23,732 bases of DNA from Methanobacteriota archaeon (lineage in GTDB: Archaea; Thermoplasmatota; Thermoplasmata; RBG-16-68-12). The stretch covers positions 1 through 23,732 of the forward strand of contig VBLS01000114.1 in the NCBI GenBank assembly GCA_005878635.1. Direction: 5' to 3'. The stretch's first letter is position 1. Every line of letters begins with the position of its first letter. This document shows positions 7,323 to 13,679 of this stretch, piece after piece. The notes below the pieces were generated by a model. That model saw only the letters and a list, made by a program, of their open reading frames with translations. It did not search any database and was not told the DNA's origin. The translations under genes were made by a program, and so were the position numbers.

Positions 7323-7455
7323 CGTCGCGGACGGGGAGGGACGCGATGGAGTCAGCGGTAGCCGCGCCGCAGGCGCGCTCGATTCGGTCCGTCCCTAACG
7401 AATTCCACGGTGTGATGACGCCGCGACACCTTCCGGGCGCCGGAGGGCGACGTTC

Positions 7456-7875
7456 GTGCGCATCCTGGAACGAATTCGGGCGGGCAGCGGCCTGGAAAGG
7501 GAGGCATCGTACGGCCTTCAAGCGGGACTCCTCGCCATCGCCTTGATTGGGATCACCCTTGCGACCTTCGGGCCGTTCTTCTTCCTCTCCCTGGCTTACG
7601 TCCTGATGTCCGCGGCGGGCGCATTCGCCCTCCTGGGCTGGCGATGGGCCGACCGTGTCCTCCATCTGGCAAAGACCCAGAGCCGCGTCCGGACGGACGC
7701 GCAGATCGGGCGAATCCTGTCGATTGTGTCCCTTCTGTTCGTCCTGTACTACTCCGGCCTTTGGATTCTCCTGGCCGTGACCTGGCCGATCGTCCTCTTC
7801 TTCGGGCTGCTCGCCTGGTCGGCGCATCGGGCTCGCGTCAACGCGCGGGATCCCTCGACGGAGGCGGGCGCATGA
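7456..7875 (+). CDS. Four-helix integral membrane protein
   Basis: A 139-residue protein with an N-terminal amphipathic segment (MRILERIRAGSGLEREAS), two adjacent transmembrane helices (AGLLAIALIGITLATF and FFFLSLAYVLMSAAGAFALL), a charged cytosolic loop (HLAKTQSRVRTDAQIGR) and two more helices (ILSIVSLLFVLYYSGLWIL and AVTWPIVLFFGLLAW). I do not recognise the family. It starts at GTG 7456, with GGAGGG about 8-9 nt upstream, and its stop overlaps the start of the VIT/vWA gene as ATGA, so the two are coupled and probably work together at the membrane. The 7323-7455 gap before it holds no convincing gene. Confidence 0.75.
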   Translation: MRILERIRAGSGLEREASYGLQAGLLAIALIGITLATFGPFFFLSLAYVLMSAAGAFALLGWRWADRVLHLAKTQSRVRTDAQIGRILSIVSLLFVLYYSGLWILLAVTWPIVLFFGLLAWSAHRARVNARDPSTEAGA

Positions 7876-10058
7876 GGATTGCGCGCAGCGCCCTGGTCAT
7901 TTCTCTCGTGCTTCCCGCGCTCCTCTTGATCCCCAATCACGTCGTCGCCTTCTGCGAGATCCTCGAGCCGCCCTCGTCGTTCCCAACCCAGGTGAACGGC
8001 ACGCAGGTGGAGATCCGGTTGACGGAAGGCTTCGCCCGCGTCGTCATCATCAAGGAGTTCTACAACCCGAGCAACGAGCCCAAGCAGGGTCAGATCTTCT
8101 TCCCCCTCGAAAAGGGCCACGAGCTCATCACGGACCTTCGGCTCAAGATCGGGAACGTCGTGTACAATTCCTCCGCGGGAGACCGCGGGGGTGCTTTGGA
8201 TGACTTCCTCACGGCGATCGCCCAAGGCCAAGATGCGGCCCTGGTCCAATACGATCCGCCGCGGGACGTTTACTGGATTGCGGTCACGATCCCTCCGAAG
8301 GAGACTCGGACGACGATCACAACGTTGGAGATGCCCCTCGCGAAGCGGGACGGCTCCTACGACTACCACTACCGGCTCTCCGTCGACGCCCGGGACAGCG
8401 TGGCCTATCTGCGCGTCCATCTCCGAGTCGAGACCGCGACGCCCCTGGTCCATGTGCACCTCCTCAGCCACCCGGACGTCCCCGTCCTGCGAATCGGAGA
8501 CCGTGCGGCAGAGGCCTACATCAACGACACCGGGACCGTCCAGGGGCGCGACCTCGACGTCCACTTCGGTGCCGCCAGCTCGGCCCTCGCGCAGTGGGTC
8601 GACCCGCAGGGCGAACGATACGTTCGATATTCCATCGACGCGTGGGACCCTGCCTGGCGGAATTTCATGGCCCCCATGCCTCGGTCGCTCCTGGTCGCCG
8701 TCGACGCCTCCGGGAGCATGGGCCTCGACGATCGATGGTCCGCCGCGGAGGAATCCGTGTCGCGGCTCGCGGCCGACCTGCATCCCGGCGAAACCTTCAA
8801 CGTCGTCGCGTTCGGCGGGCCATCGGTCCGCACCCTCGATTCGGTTCCTCGGGAGTGGACGCCCGGACGCAGCGCGGACCTCGATCGGTTCCTCGCCTCC
8901 CTCACGCCCCATGGGAGTACGAGCTTCGCGGATCCCCTCGCCGTGATCGACGGCTGGGCGCGGATGGCGACGGCGCTCCACCAGCAGCCGATCTTCGTCC
9001 TGATCTCCGACGGCCGGCCTTCCCGCGGTCTCGAGGGCCTCGAGTTGGAGAGGGCCTTCTCGGAGGTCGCGTACGACCGGACGATGCCGATCTTCGCGCT
9101 GGCGACGAAGCCCGCGACGCATGCGGACGAGTCGCTCCTCCGCAACCTGTCGCACTTCCAAGGCGGAGACCTGTTCACCCTCCACGGCGACGACACTGCG
9201 GCCCAGGTCGGTTCGCTGCTCGGCTCGATCCGGGTCCCGATGCTCGTGGGCGTCCGGTCCGACCTCCCGAGGGCCTCCGACGCGGTGTTCGCGAACGCGA
9301 ACCCGCAGACCGTCGTCCAGGGAGGCGAGGCGATCGTGCTCGCGAAGCTCTCCGGCGGATCGGCCGATCCGATCGACGTGCGGCTGTCATGGACCGGTGC
9401 CGGTGCCGCGCAGGCCCTCGAACGGACCGCCTCGGGGACCGGCGTCCCCCTCCAATCGCTCCTCGGACGGCAATGGGTCCTCCTGAAGATTCACGGGATG
9501 CTCGCGGCCTTGCGGGCCCATGAGGACCCCGCGACCCTGGATGCGCTGAAAGCCCTGGCGACCGGGAACCGCGTGGTCACGCCGTACACGTCGCTCCTCG
9601 TGGTAATCCCGCGGACGGATCCGGGATCGACCGAGGCGTCCCCGGCGGCCGACAGGGCCTTTGCCGGCATCGGGGGAGGCCTGTTTGCCGCTCCCGCGTC
9701 CTCGGGCCGTGGGGGGCCGATCGGCGTCTCCTCGCCGCTCGAAATCGAGGGCAGGAAGGCGGAGGCCCTTCGGCAGGACCTGGCGAACCCCCTCGTCGCG
9801 GAGAACGAACTCGACCGCCGGATCTTCGCGGGCTCTCCGGAAGACCAACGGATCGATCCGACGACCGCCGTCATCCGATTCCAGGGGACGTACGTCCGCG
9901 TCCTGGAGGTCGGGAACGAGCTCGTCGGGGTCTTCCCGGACGACTTCCGGGGCCTGTCGCTCTATCCCACGACCTTCGGGATGGCGCTGAGCGCGCTCTC
10001 CCTCGCGGCCCTGTTCGTGGTCCGACGGCGGCGTCCATCGGCGTCGACCGCGGGCTAG
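7872..10058 (+). CDS. Secreted, membrane-anchored VIT/von Willebrand factor A protein
   Basis: A 728-residue extracellular protein: signal peptide (ALVISLVLPALLLIP, residues 7-21), a VIT-like domain at about 40-200 (VEIRLTEGFARVVIIKEFYN and the FFPLEKGHELITDLRLKIG strand pair), and a vWA domain at about 272-450. The metal-ion-dependent adhesion site is intact: DASGS at 278-282, Thr 350 in GSTSF, and Asp 380 in ISDG. A beta-rich region follows, then one C-terminal transmembrane helix (ALSALSLAALFVV) and a basic tail. The domain order matches inter-alpha-trypsin-inhibitor-heavy-chain-like proteins, where metal-dependent protein binding is the known role; the ligand here is unknown. It is coupled to the preceding membrane-protein gene. 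Confidence 0.85.
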   Translation: MRIARSALVISLVLPALLLIPNHVVAFCEILEPPSSFPTQVNGTQVEIRLTEGFARVVIIKEFYNPSNEPKQGQIFFPLEKGHELITDLRLKIGNVVYNSSAGDRGGALDDFLTAIAQGQDAALVQYDPPRDVYWIAVTIPPKETRTTITTLEMPLAKRDGSYDYHYRLSVDARDSVAYLRVHLRVETATPLVHVHLLSHPDVPVLRIGDRAAEAYINDTGTVQGRDLDVHFGAASSALAQWVDPQGERYVRYSIDAWDPAWRNFMAPMPRSLLVAVDASGSMGLDDRWSAAEESVSRLAADLHPGETFNVVAFGGPSVRTLDSVPREWTPGRSADLDRFLASLTPHGSTSFADPLAVIDGWARMATALHQQPIFVLISDGRPSRGLEGLELERAFSEVAYDRTMPIFALATKPATHADESLLRNLSHFQGGDLFTLHGDDTAAQVGSLLGSIRVPMLVGVRSDLPRASDAVFANANPQTVVQGGEAIVLAKLSGGSADPIDVRLSWTGAGAAQALERTASGTGVPLQSLLGRQWVLLKIHGMLAALRAHEDPATLDALKALATGNRVVTPYTSLLVVIPRTDPGSTEASPAADRAFAGIGGGLFAAPASSGRGGPIGVSSPLEIEGRKAEALRQDLANPLVAENELDRRIFAGSPEDQRIDPTTAVIRFQGTYVRVLEVGNELVGVFPDDFRGLSLYPTTFGMALSALSLAALFVVRRRRPSASTAG

Positions 10059-10096
10059 GTCCCATCCGGGGGCTTTCGAGAACCGTCGAATAATGT

Positions 10097-10105
10097 CCAT
10101 ATATG
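10097..10105 (+). promoter_or_regulatory. TATA-like box for the calcium-motif surface protein
   Basis: CCATATATG gives initiation near 10127, upstream of ATG 10141. It overlaps the start of the longer open frame at 10093, which argues against that upstream start. Confidence 0.5.
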
Positions 10106-10140
10106 CCCCCCGCCCCATTCGACTCGCGAGGCCTACAGCC

Positions 10141-11208
10141 ATGGTTCTCACCCGCGCCGCCGCGATAGCGTTCGCCTCCTCCGCCGCCCTTGCGGTCGTC
10201 CTCGCTTCGTCCGTGGCCGTGGCGGACGGGAGCGACTCGGACGGAGACGGCGTCCCCGACCAGCTTGAAGATGCGACGCAACGGACCGTTGCGGCGAGCG
10301 TCGCGGGCGATCAGTTCAGCGTGTCGAGCCACCTTGGCAGCGGCGCGGTCGAGGACGAGTTCGACTTGTCCTACCACGCCGGGACCTTCTCCCTCTGGTA
10401 CACCCAAAGCAGCGGGGTCGACAGCTCGTACGAACTCCAAGTGGCGAACCTGCAGGCGTGGCAGGACCGGAACGGGAACGGTCGGATGGACCCGGGAGAG
10501 ATCTCTCGGACGACCTCGCTCGGTTCCACCGCGTTCGCGAACGCCCAAGTGGCCACCTCGAATCGCACCGACGCGGACGGCGGCGTCGTGTATTCCTTCG
10601 TCGTCCGGAGCAACGACGGAAATGTCTCGTTGAACGTGACCTTGGCCCAACGATTCGAGCGCATCGACGATGCGATCCTCAGCCCGATGGAGGCACGGTT
10701 GGACCTCTCCATGAGGCAAGGGTTGGCGACCTCCGGGGAAAACCTCGCCTTGGGTTTCCGGATGGGCACCCATGAGACGCCTCGTCTCGAGGATCACAGC
10801 TGGCACGAGGCCTGTTCCTGCTTCGCCGCGGACGAACACGAGATCAACGTCACCGCGAGCGGTGAAGGGAGCCCCTCGACCGTCTTCTTCTCCTGGTCCG
10901 ACCGCGCCGCCGCGGGCGGGACCTCGATTCCGGTGGCGTTCACCGGTCCCTCGGCCTCGAACCCGTACGGGCTGACGCTCTCCTACGCCCTGGAGACTTC
11001 GGCGCCGTCCTCGACGGTCGTCCAGCGCACGACGCTGGGAGTCCGCAGCGCGGTTTACGAGATCCGCCGAACCACCACTCCGGAGGTCCGAGGCGATCTT
11101 CCGTTGTTCGCCGGGACGTTCGCGGCGGTGGCGACCCTCGTCGGGGTCACGATCGTCCTCGCGAGCCGCCGCGCGAAACACCGGGAGGAAACGGGCCGGA
11201 AACCTTAA
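10141..11208 (+). CDS. Secreted, membrane-anchored protein with calcium-binding loops
   Basis: A 355-residue surface protein: signal peptide (residues 5-28, AAAIAFASSAALAVVLASSV), then SDSDGDGVPDQLED at about 31-44, an acidic loop of the thrombospondin type-3/EF-hand kind, and a second such loop DRNGNGRMDPGE at about 100-111. The rest is Ser/Thr- and Gly-rich beta sequence with several N-x-S/T sequons, a lone close Cys pair (CSC), and a C-terminal transmembrane helix (LPLFAGTFAAVATLVGVTIVL) with a basic end. The overall family is not recognised. The loops imply calcium-stabilised folding outside the cell. It follows the VIT/vWA gene by 82 bp but has its own promoter, so the two are neighbours in a cell-surface cluster. 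Confidence 0.75.
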   Translation: MVLTRAAAIAFASSAALAVVLASSVAVADGSDSDGDGVPDQLEDATQRTVAASVAGDQFSVSSHLGSGAVEDEFDLSYHAGTFSLWYTQSSGVDSSYELQVANLQAWQDRNGNGRMDPGEISRTTSLGSTAFANAQVATSNRTDADGGVVYSFVVRSNDGNVSLNVTLAQRFERIDDAILSPMEARLDLSMRQGLATSGENLALGFRMGTHETPRLEDHSWHEACSCFAADEHEINVTASGEGSPSTVFFSWSDRAAAGGTSIPVAFTGPSASNPYGLTLSYALETSAPSSTVVQRTTLGVRSAVYEIRRTTTPEVRGDLPLFAGTFAAVATLVGVTIVLASRRAKHREETGRKP

Positions 11209-11210
11209 CG
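11203..11210 (+). promoter_or_regulatory. TATA-like box overlapping a stop codon
   Basis: CCTTAACG includes the TAA of the preceding gene and is centred 27 bp before GTG 11233, suiting leaderless transcription of the next two genes. Confidence 0.4.
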
Positions 11211-11232
11211 CCGCGCCCCTTTACAGGGCGCG

Positions 11233-11523
11233 GTGGTTGGCTTGGCGGCCCTCGATACCGTCCTCCTCGCGAACGTCCTGCTCGCCGCGGTCTCCGTTTT
11301 CGCCCTCGCCCTGACCGTCATCGCGGTCCTCGCCTACCGGCGGGCGCGGGACTCGCACCTCGTGTTCCTAGCCTCCGCGTTCGGCGCGTTCTTCGTGAAG
11401 GGCCTGCTCCTGACGATCTTCCTGTTCGCGGGGAATCTAGGGCTGGGCCAGTTCTTCGTCCTGTCCGGCTCCCTCGATCTCGCGATCCTCGCCCTGTTCT
11501 ACGGGTTCACGCTCCGGCGTTGA
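11233..11523 (+). CDS. Small three-helix membrane protein
   Basis: A 96-residue hydrophobic protein with three transmembrane helices (TVLLANVLLAAVSVFALALT, HLVFLASAFGAFFVKGLLLT and FVLSGSLDLAILALFYGFTL) and basic residues at the helix ends (YRRARDS and a final LRR). Small membrane proteins like this are often found next to winged-helix regulators in euryarchaea, as here: the regulator starts 7 bp after the stop. Function is unknown. The GTG start is supported by the spacing from the TATA-like box at 11203-11210 and by the lack of an ATG before the first helix. Confidence 0.7.
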   Translation: MVGLAALDTVLLANVLLAAVSVFALALTVIAVLAYRRARDSHLVFLASAFGAFFVKGLLLTIFLFAGNLGLGQFFVLSGSLDLAILALFYGFTLRR

Positions 11524-11530
11524 GCACTGC

Positions 11531-12085
11531 ATGGCCAAGGACGAGGACATCCTGGCGGTGGCGACCCGCAAGAACCTCTACGATTTCGTCCGGCGGAATC
11601 CGGGATTCCATCTGCGGGAAGTGTCGCGGGCCTTGAATCTCTCGATCACGCTGGCGGACTACCACCTTCGCTTCCTCGAGAGGCACGAGCTGGTCACGTC
11701 GTCGATGGATGGAGAGTACAAGCGTTTCTATCCGAGGTCCACCCCCGGCCTCGCGGACGTCCCCGCGGCGCTATCGGAGGCGGACCGCCAGATCCTCGCG
11801 TACCTGCGGCAACCCGTCCCGCTCCGCGTGATTGCGTTCCTCATGGAGCACGAGGAGGCGACGCACAAGCAAATCCTCGAGCAGGTGCCGGTCTCGCCTT
11901 CGACCCTGTCCCATCACCTGAAGAAGATGCAGGCCGGGGGCGTGATCGACCGGGCCGAGGGGAAGGAGCGAGGCTACCGGATCCTGCAGCCGAAGACGGT
12001 CGCTCGCCTCATGGCGACCTACGAACTCGCGACGGCCGACCAGATTGACACGTTCCTCCGCGTGTGGGGCGAATTCCGCGTCTGA
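11531..12085 (+). CDS. Transcriptional regulator with two winged-helix domains
   Basis: A 184-residue protein with two winged helix-turn-helix units. The first, at about 8-65, contains FHLREVSRALNLSITLADYH as the recognition region and a wing ending KRFYPRS. The second, at about 82-150, contains ATHKQILEQVPVSPSTLSHH, typical of ArsR/MarR-like folds, with a wing GKERGYRIL. No metal-binding or ligand domain is visible. This tandem layout is common in Thermoplasmatota and halophile regulators. It is probably cotranscribed with the small membrane protein just upstream and may control it or the adjacent surface-protein genes. It ends convergently with the GAF gene. Confidence 0.85.
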   Translation: MAKDEDILAVATRKNLYDFVRRNPGFHLREVSRALNLSITLADYHLRFLERHELVTSSMDGEYKRFYPRSTPGLADVPAALSEADRQILAYLRQPVPLRVIAFLMEHEEATHKQILEQVPVSPSTLSHHLKKMQAGGVIDRAEGKERGYRILQPKTVARLMATYELATADQIDTFLRVWGEFRV

Positions 12086-12113
12086 TTCGGAGCGTGGGAC
12101 GTGGGGACCGAAC

Positions 12114-12611
12114 CTACAAGATGGTGGCGAGATCCGAGGCGACCCATTCGAGGAATTCTCGGTCCGTCGGCCCGAACGCATTCACCTGATCGGAGTCGAT
12201 GTCAATTTCCACGATCGGGGCACCGTCGCGGAGGATCGGCACGACGATCTCGGCCCGCGTGTTGATGAAACATTGGAGGTACCGCGGATCGTCGTTCACA
12301 TCTTGGACGACGACCGTCGCTTTCTCGGCAACCGCGGCGCCGCAGATGCCCTGCCCAATCGGAATCCGCGTGTGTTGCGTCGCGCTCGGCCCGGACCAAG
12401 AAGCGAGGACGAGTTCGGGCCCCTCGACCGAATAGATGCCGACCCAGGTATAGTGAGGGATCTTTCGCAATTCGCGGCAGACGAAATCCGTGATCGCCTT
12501 CCGCTGACTCCCGGAATGGATGATCTTCTGCAGGCGCGCGGCGACGTCGTCGTAACTCACCTTCCCCTTCTCGCCGGCCATGACCTCCCCGAACTTCCCC
12601 ACGCCTTTCAT
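12114..12611 (-). CDS. GAF-domain protein, free methionine-R-sulfoxide reductase-like
   Basis: A 165-residue single GAF domain of the fRMsr type. Landmarks are TWVGIYSVEGPELVLASW, TRIPIGQGICGAAVAE, VVQDVNDDPRYLQCF, AEIVVPI and DIDSDQVNAFGPTD. The bacterial enzymes reduce free methionine-R-sulfoxide with three conserved cysteines (84, 94 and 118 in the E. coli protein). Here those aligned with 94 (GICG) and 118 (LQCF) are present, but the first is a His (TQHTRIP). It may therefore be a variant reductase or a sensor. The ATG at 12611 fits a TATA-like box near 12649; the frame stays open to 13025 only by running through the small RNA genes. ATG 12581 is an alternative start. Confidence 0.75.
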   Translation of the reverse strand: MKGVGKFGEVMAGEKGKVSYDDVAARLQKIIHSGSQRKAITDFVCRELRKIPHYTWVGIYSVEGPELVLASWSGPSATQHTRIPIGQGICGAAVAEKATVVVQDVNDDPRYLQCFINTRAEIVVPILRDGAPIVEIDIDSDQVNAFGPTDREFLEWVASDLATIL

Positions 12612-12644
12612 GGCGACCGCCGACGCGTCGAAGGGTCGGGATTG

Positions 12645-12653
12645 CCATAAGCC
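12645..12653 (-). promoter_or_regulatory. TATA-like box for the GAF gene
   Basis: GGCTTATGG on the minus strand, centred about 38 bp from ATG 12611, giving a leader of about 12 nt. Confidence 0.4.
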
Positions 12654-12756
12654 TTGCGGCATGGCCCGCAACGAGGGACACCAGCCGACATCTCGAAACA
12701 TCCAGCGGAGGGTTTGAGTGCCCCGGCGGACGGGTCTGAACAAATTCTGTAGAAGG

Positions 12757-12766
12757 TTGATATACC
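12757..12766 (+). promoter_or_regulatory. TATA-like box of small RNA gene 1
   Basis: TTGATATACC lies 25 bp before the conserved ACAAGC at 12787, where transcription would be expected to begin. Confidence 0.5.
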
Positions 12767-12786
12767 TCGAATCGGTAGAAACGATC

Positions 12787-12856
12787 ACAAGCATCCCTCC
12801 AACAACGAGGCCGTTCCCCGGTTTTCCTCTGGGCGAACGGCCCACCTTTTTTGAGC
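12787..12856 (+). ncRNA. Candidate small RNA 1
   Basis: About 65-70 nt. It starts at or near ACAAGCATCCCTCCAACAAC, a block shared with the second gene 169 bp downstream. The 5' half contains CCCUCC, like the anti-Shine-Dalgarno end of 16S rRNA. The 3' half is a hairpin with an 8-bp stem GGCCGTTC/GAACGGCC (12809-12816 and 12835-12842), a loop with a possible inner CCC/GGG stem, and a T6 tract at 12847-12852 that would end transcription. No sensible reading frame lies on this strand. The shared block, paired arms, upstream TATA and T-tract all point to the plus strand. The class is not known to me; box C/D and H/ACA signatures are absent. Confidence 0.6.
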
Positions 12857-12861
12857 TCGCG

Positions 12862-12882
12862 CGAAATCGGCTTTCGATTTCG
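12862..12882. repeat. Inverted repeat between the two small RNA genes
   Basis: CGAAATCG and CGATTTCG form a perfect 8-bp inverted repeat around GCTTT. A related TTCGAAAA word occurs at 12879-12886 and again at 12911-12918 just before the second TATA box, so it may be an operator for small RNA 2. Confidence 0.5.
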
Positions 12883-12918
12883 AAAAGCGGGTCGATTGAT
12901 TGAGCGGGATTCGAAAAA

Positions 12919-12928
12919 CGTTTTATAG
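12919..12928 (+). promoter_or_regulatory. TATA-like box of small RNA gene 2
   Basis: CGTTTTATAG is a strong TATA-like element about 32 bp before the shared ACAAGC block at 12956. Initiation is expected near 12949-12956. Confidence 0.55.
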
Positions 12929-12949
12929 ATTCGAGATTATTGTGGGACC

Positions 12950-13015
12950 GCTTAGACAAGCATCCCTCCACAACGAGGCCGTTCAGGATTCCTGGACGGC
13001 CCTTTATTTTGGTTT
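12950..13015 (+). ncRNA. Candidate small RNA 2
   Basis: Homologous to small RNA 1 and about 55-65 nt long. The 29-nt block from 12956 is the same as in copy 1 except for one missing A in the CAACAAC/CACAAC run. The hairpin stem GGCCGTTCAGG/CCTGGACGGCC (12977-12987 and 12991-13001) has 11 pairs with one G-U and a 3-nt loop, and is followed by a T-rich stretch (CTTTATTTTGG). The 3' arm and loop differ from copy 1, yet pairing with the conserved 5' arm is kept, which supports a selected RNA structure. It ends just before the purN stop codon, which comes from the opposite strand. Confidence 0.6.
12977..13010 (+). terminator. Hairpin plus T-rich terminator of small RNA 2
   Basis: An 11-bp GC-rich stem closed by ATT, followed by CTTTATTTTG. 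It is the 3' end of the small RNA and may also limit read-through into the antisense of purN. Confidence 0.55.
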
Positions 13016-13029
13016 GTCCACGCATTGGC

Positions 13030-13671
13030 CTAGGCCATCGGAGGGAGCGAAATCCCGCGGGCGTCGATCCTCACGCGGCGGCCCACCACCTTGAGGCGTC
13101 CTTCCGCGAACAGGCGGACCGCGAGGGGAAGGAAGATGTGTTCCTGTTCTAGGATCCGCGCGGCGAGCGTTTCCTCCGTGTCTTCGTCCCAAACCGGCAC
13201 GGCCTTCTGCAGGATGATCGGCCCTCCATCGACCGAGGCGTCGATGAAGTGGATCGTGCATCCGGTGACCTTCACTCCCGCCGCGAGGGCGTCGCGCGGG
13301 GCATGGGCGCCGGGGAACGCCGGGAGCAGGGAGGGATGGATGTTCATGATGGGCATCGGGAACTGTCCCAAGAAATAGGTTGTCACGAGGCGCATGAAAC
13401 CGGCGAAGACCACGAGCTCCGTCTGCTTCTCTCGGAGGGTTTTCACGACCTCTCGCTCGAAGGCCTCTCGGTTCTTCCCGAAGGTCCGATGGTCGATGAC
13501 CGCGGCCGGGACCCCCGCCTTCTTCGCGCGCTCGATCACCGGCGCACCGGGGACGTTGCAGACGAGCACAACGAGGTCCGCGGCAAGATCGCCCCGATCC
13601 CTCGCGTCGACGAGGCTCTGGAAATCTGTGCCGCGTCCCGAGGCCAAAATCCCGACGCGGAGGCGGCCCAT
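13030..13671 (-). CDS. purN: Phosphoribosylglycinamide formyltransferase
   Basis: Transfers the formyl group of 10-formyl-THF to glycinamide ribonucleotide, the third step of purine synthesis. The 213-residue protein shows the phosphate-binding loop ILASGRGTDFQSL at about 8-20, and the catalytic triad N110, H112 (MNIHPSLLP) and D148 (DASVDGGPI), equivalent to N106/H108/D144 of E. coli. Length is usual. It starts 8 bp after the purH stop and is surely cotranscribed with it. The adjacent purH-purN order recalls the fused PurN/PurH proteins of haloarchaea, although here they are separate. Its 3' end converges on small RNA 2. Confidence 0.95.
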   Translation of the reverse strand: MGRLRVGILASGRGTDFQSLVDARDRGDLAADLVVLVCNVPGAPVIERAKKAGVPAAVIDHRTFGKNREAFEREVVKTLREKQTELVVFAGFMRLVTTYFLGQFPMPIMNIHPSLLPAFPGAHAPRDALAAGVKVTGCTIHFIDASVDGGPIILQKAVPVWDEDTEETLAARILEQEHIFLPLAVRLFAEGRLKVVGRRVRIDARGISLPPMA

Positions 13672-13679
13672 CGGATCCC

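Noticed and set aside
7346..7546. A 66-codon plus-strand frame in the gap before the 7456 gene
   Set aside because: Composition is Arg/Ser/Ala low complexity and it overlaps the membrane-protein gene, which has a good ribosome-binding site. I see nothing else in 7323-7455.
7749..9185. A 478-codon minus-strand frame opposite the VIT/vWA gene
   Set aside because: The VIT/vWA gene has a signal peptide and an intact metal site; the reverse frame has neither domain nor promoter.
12787..12985. The two repeats as the start of a CRISPR array or of transposon ends
   Set aside because: Only two units exist, the spacing (169 bp) is far too long for CRISPR, the repeats are in direct orientation and no transposase or cas gene is near.
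12612..13025. N-terminal extension of the GAF gene up to 13025
   Set aside because: The extra 138 residues are basic low-complexity sequence running antisense through both small RNA genes, and a TATA-like box lies near 12649 just before the preferred start.
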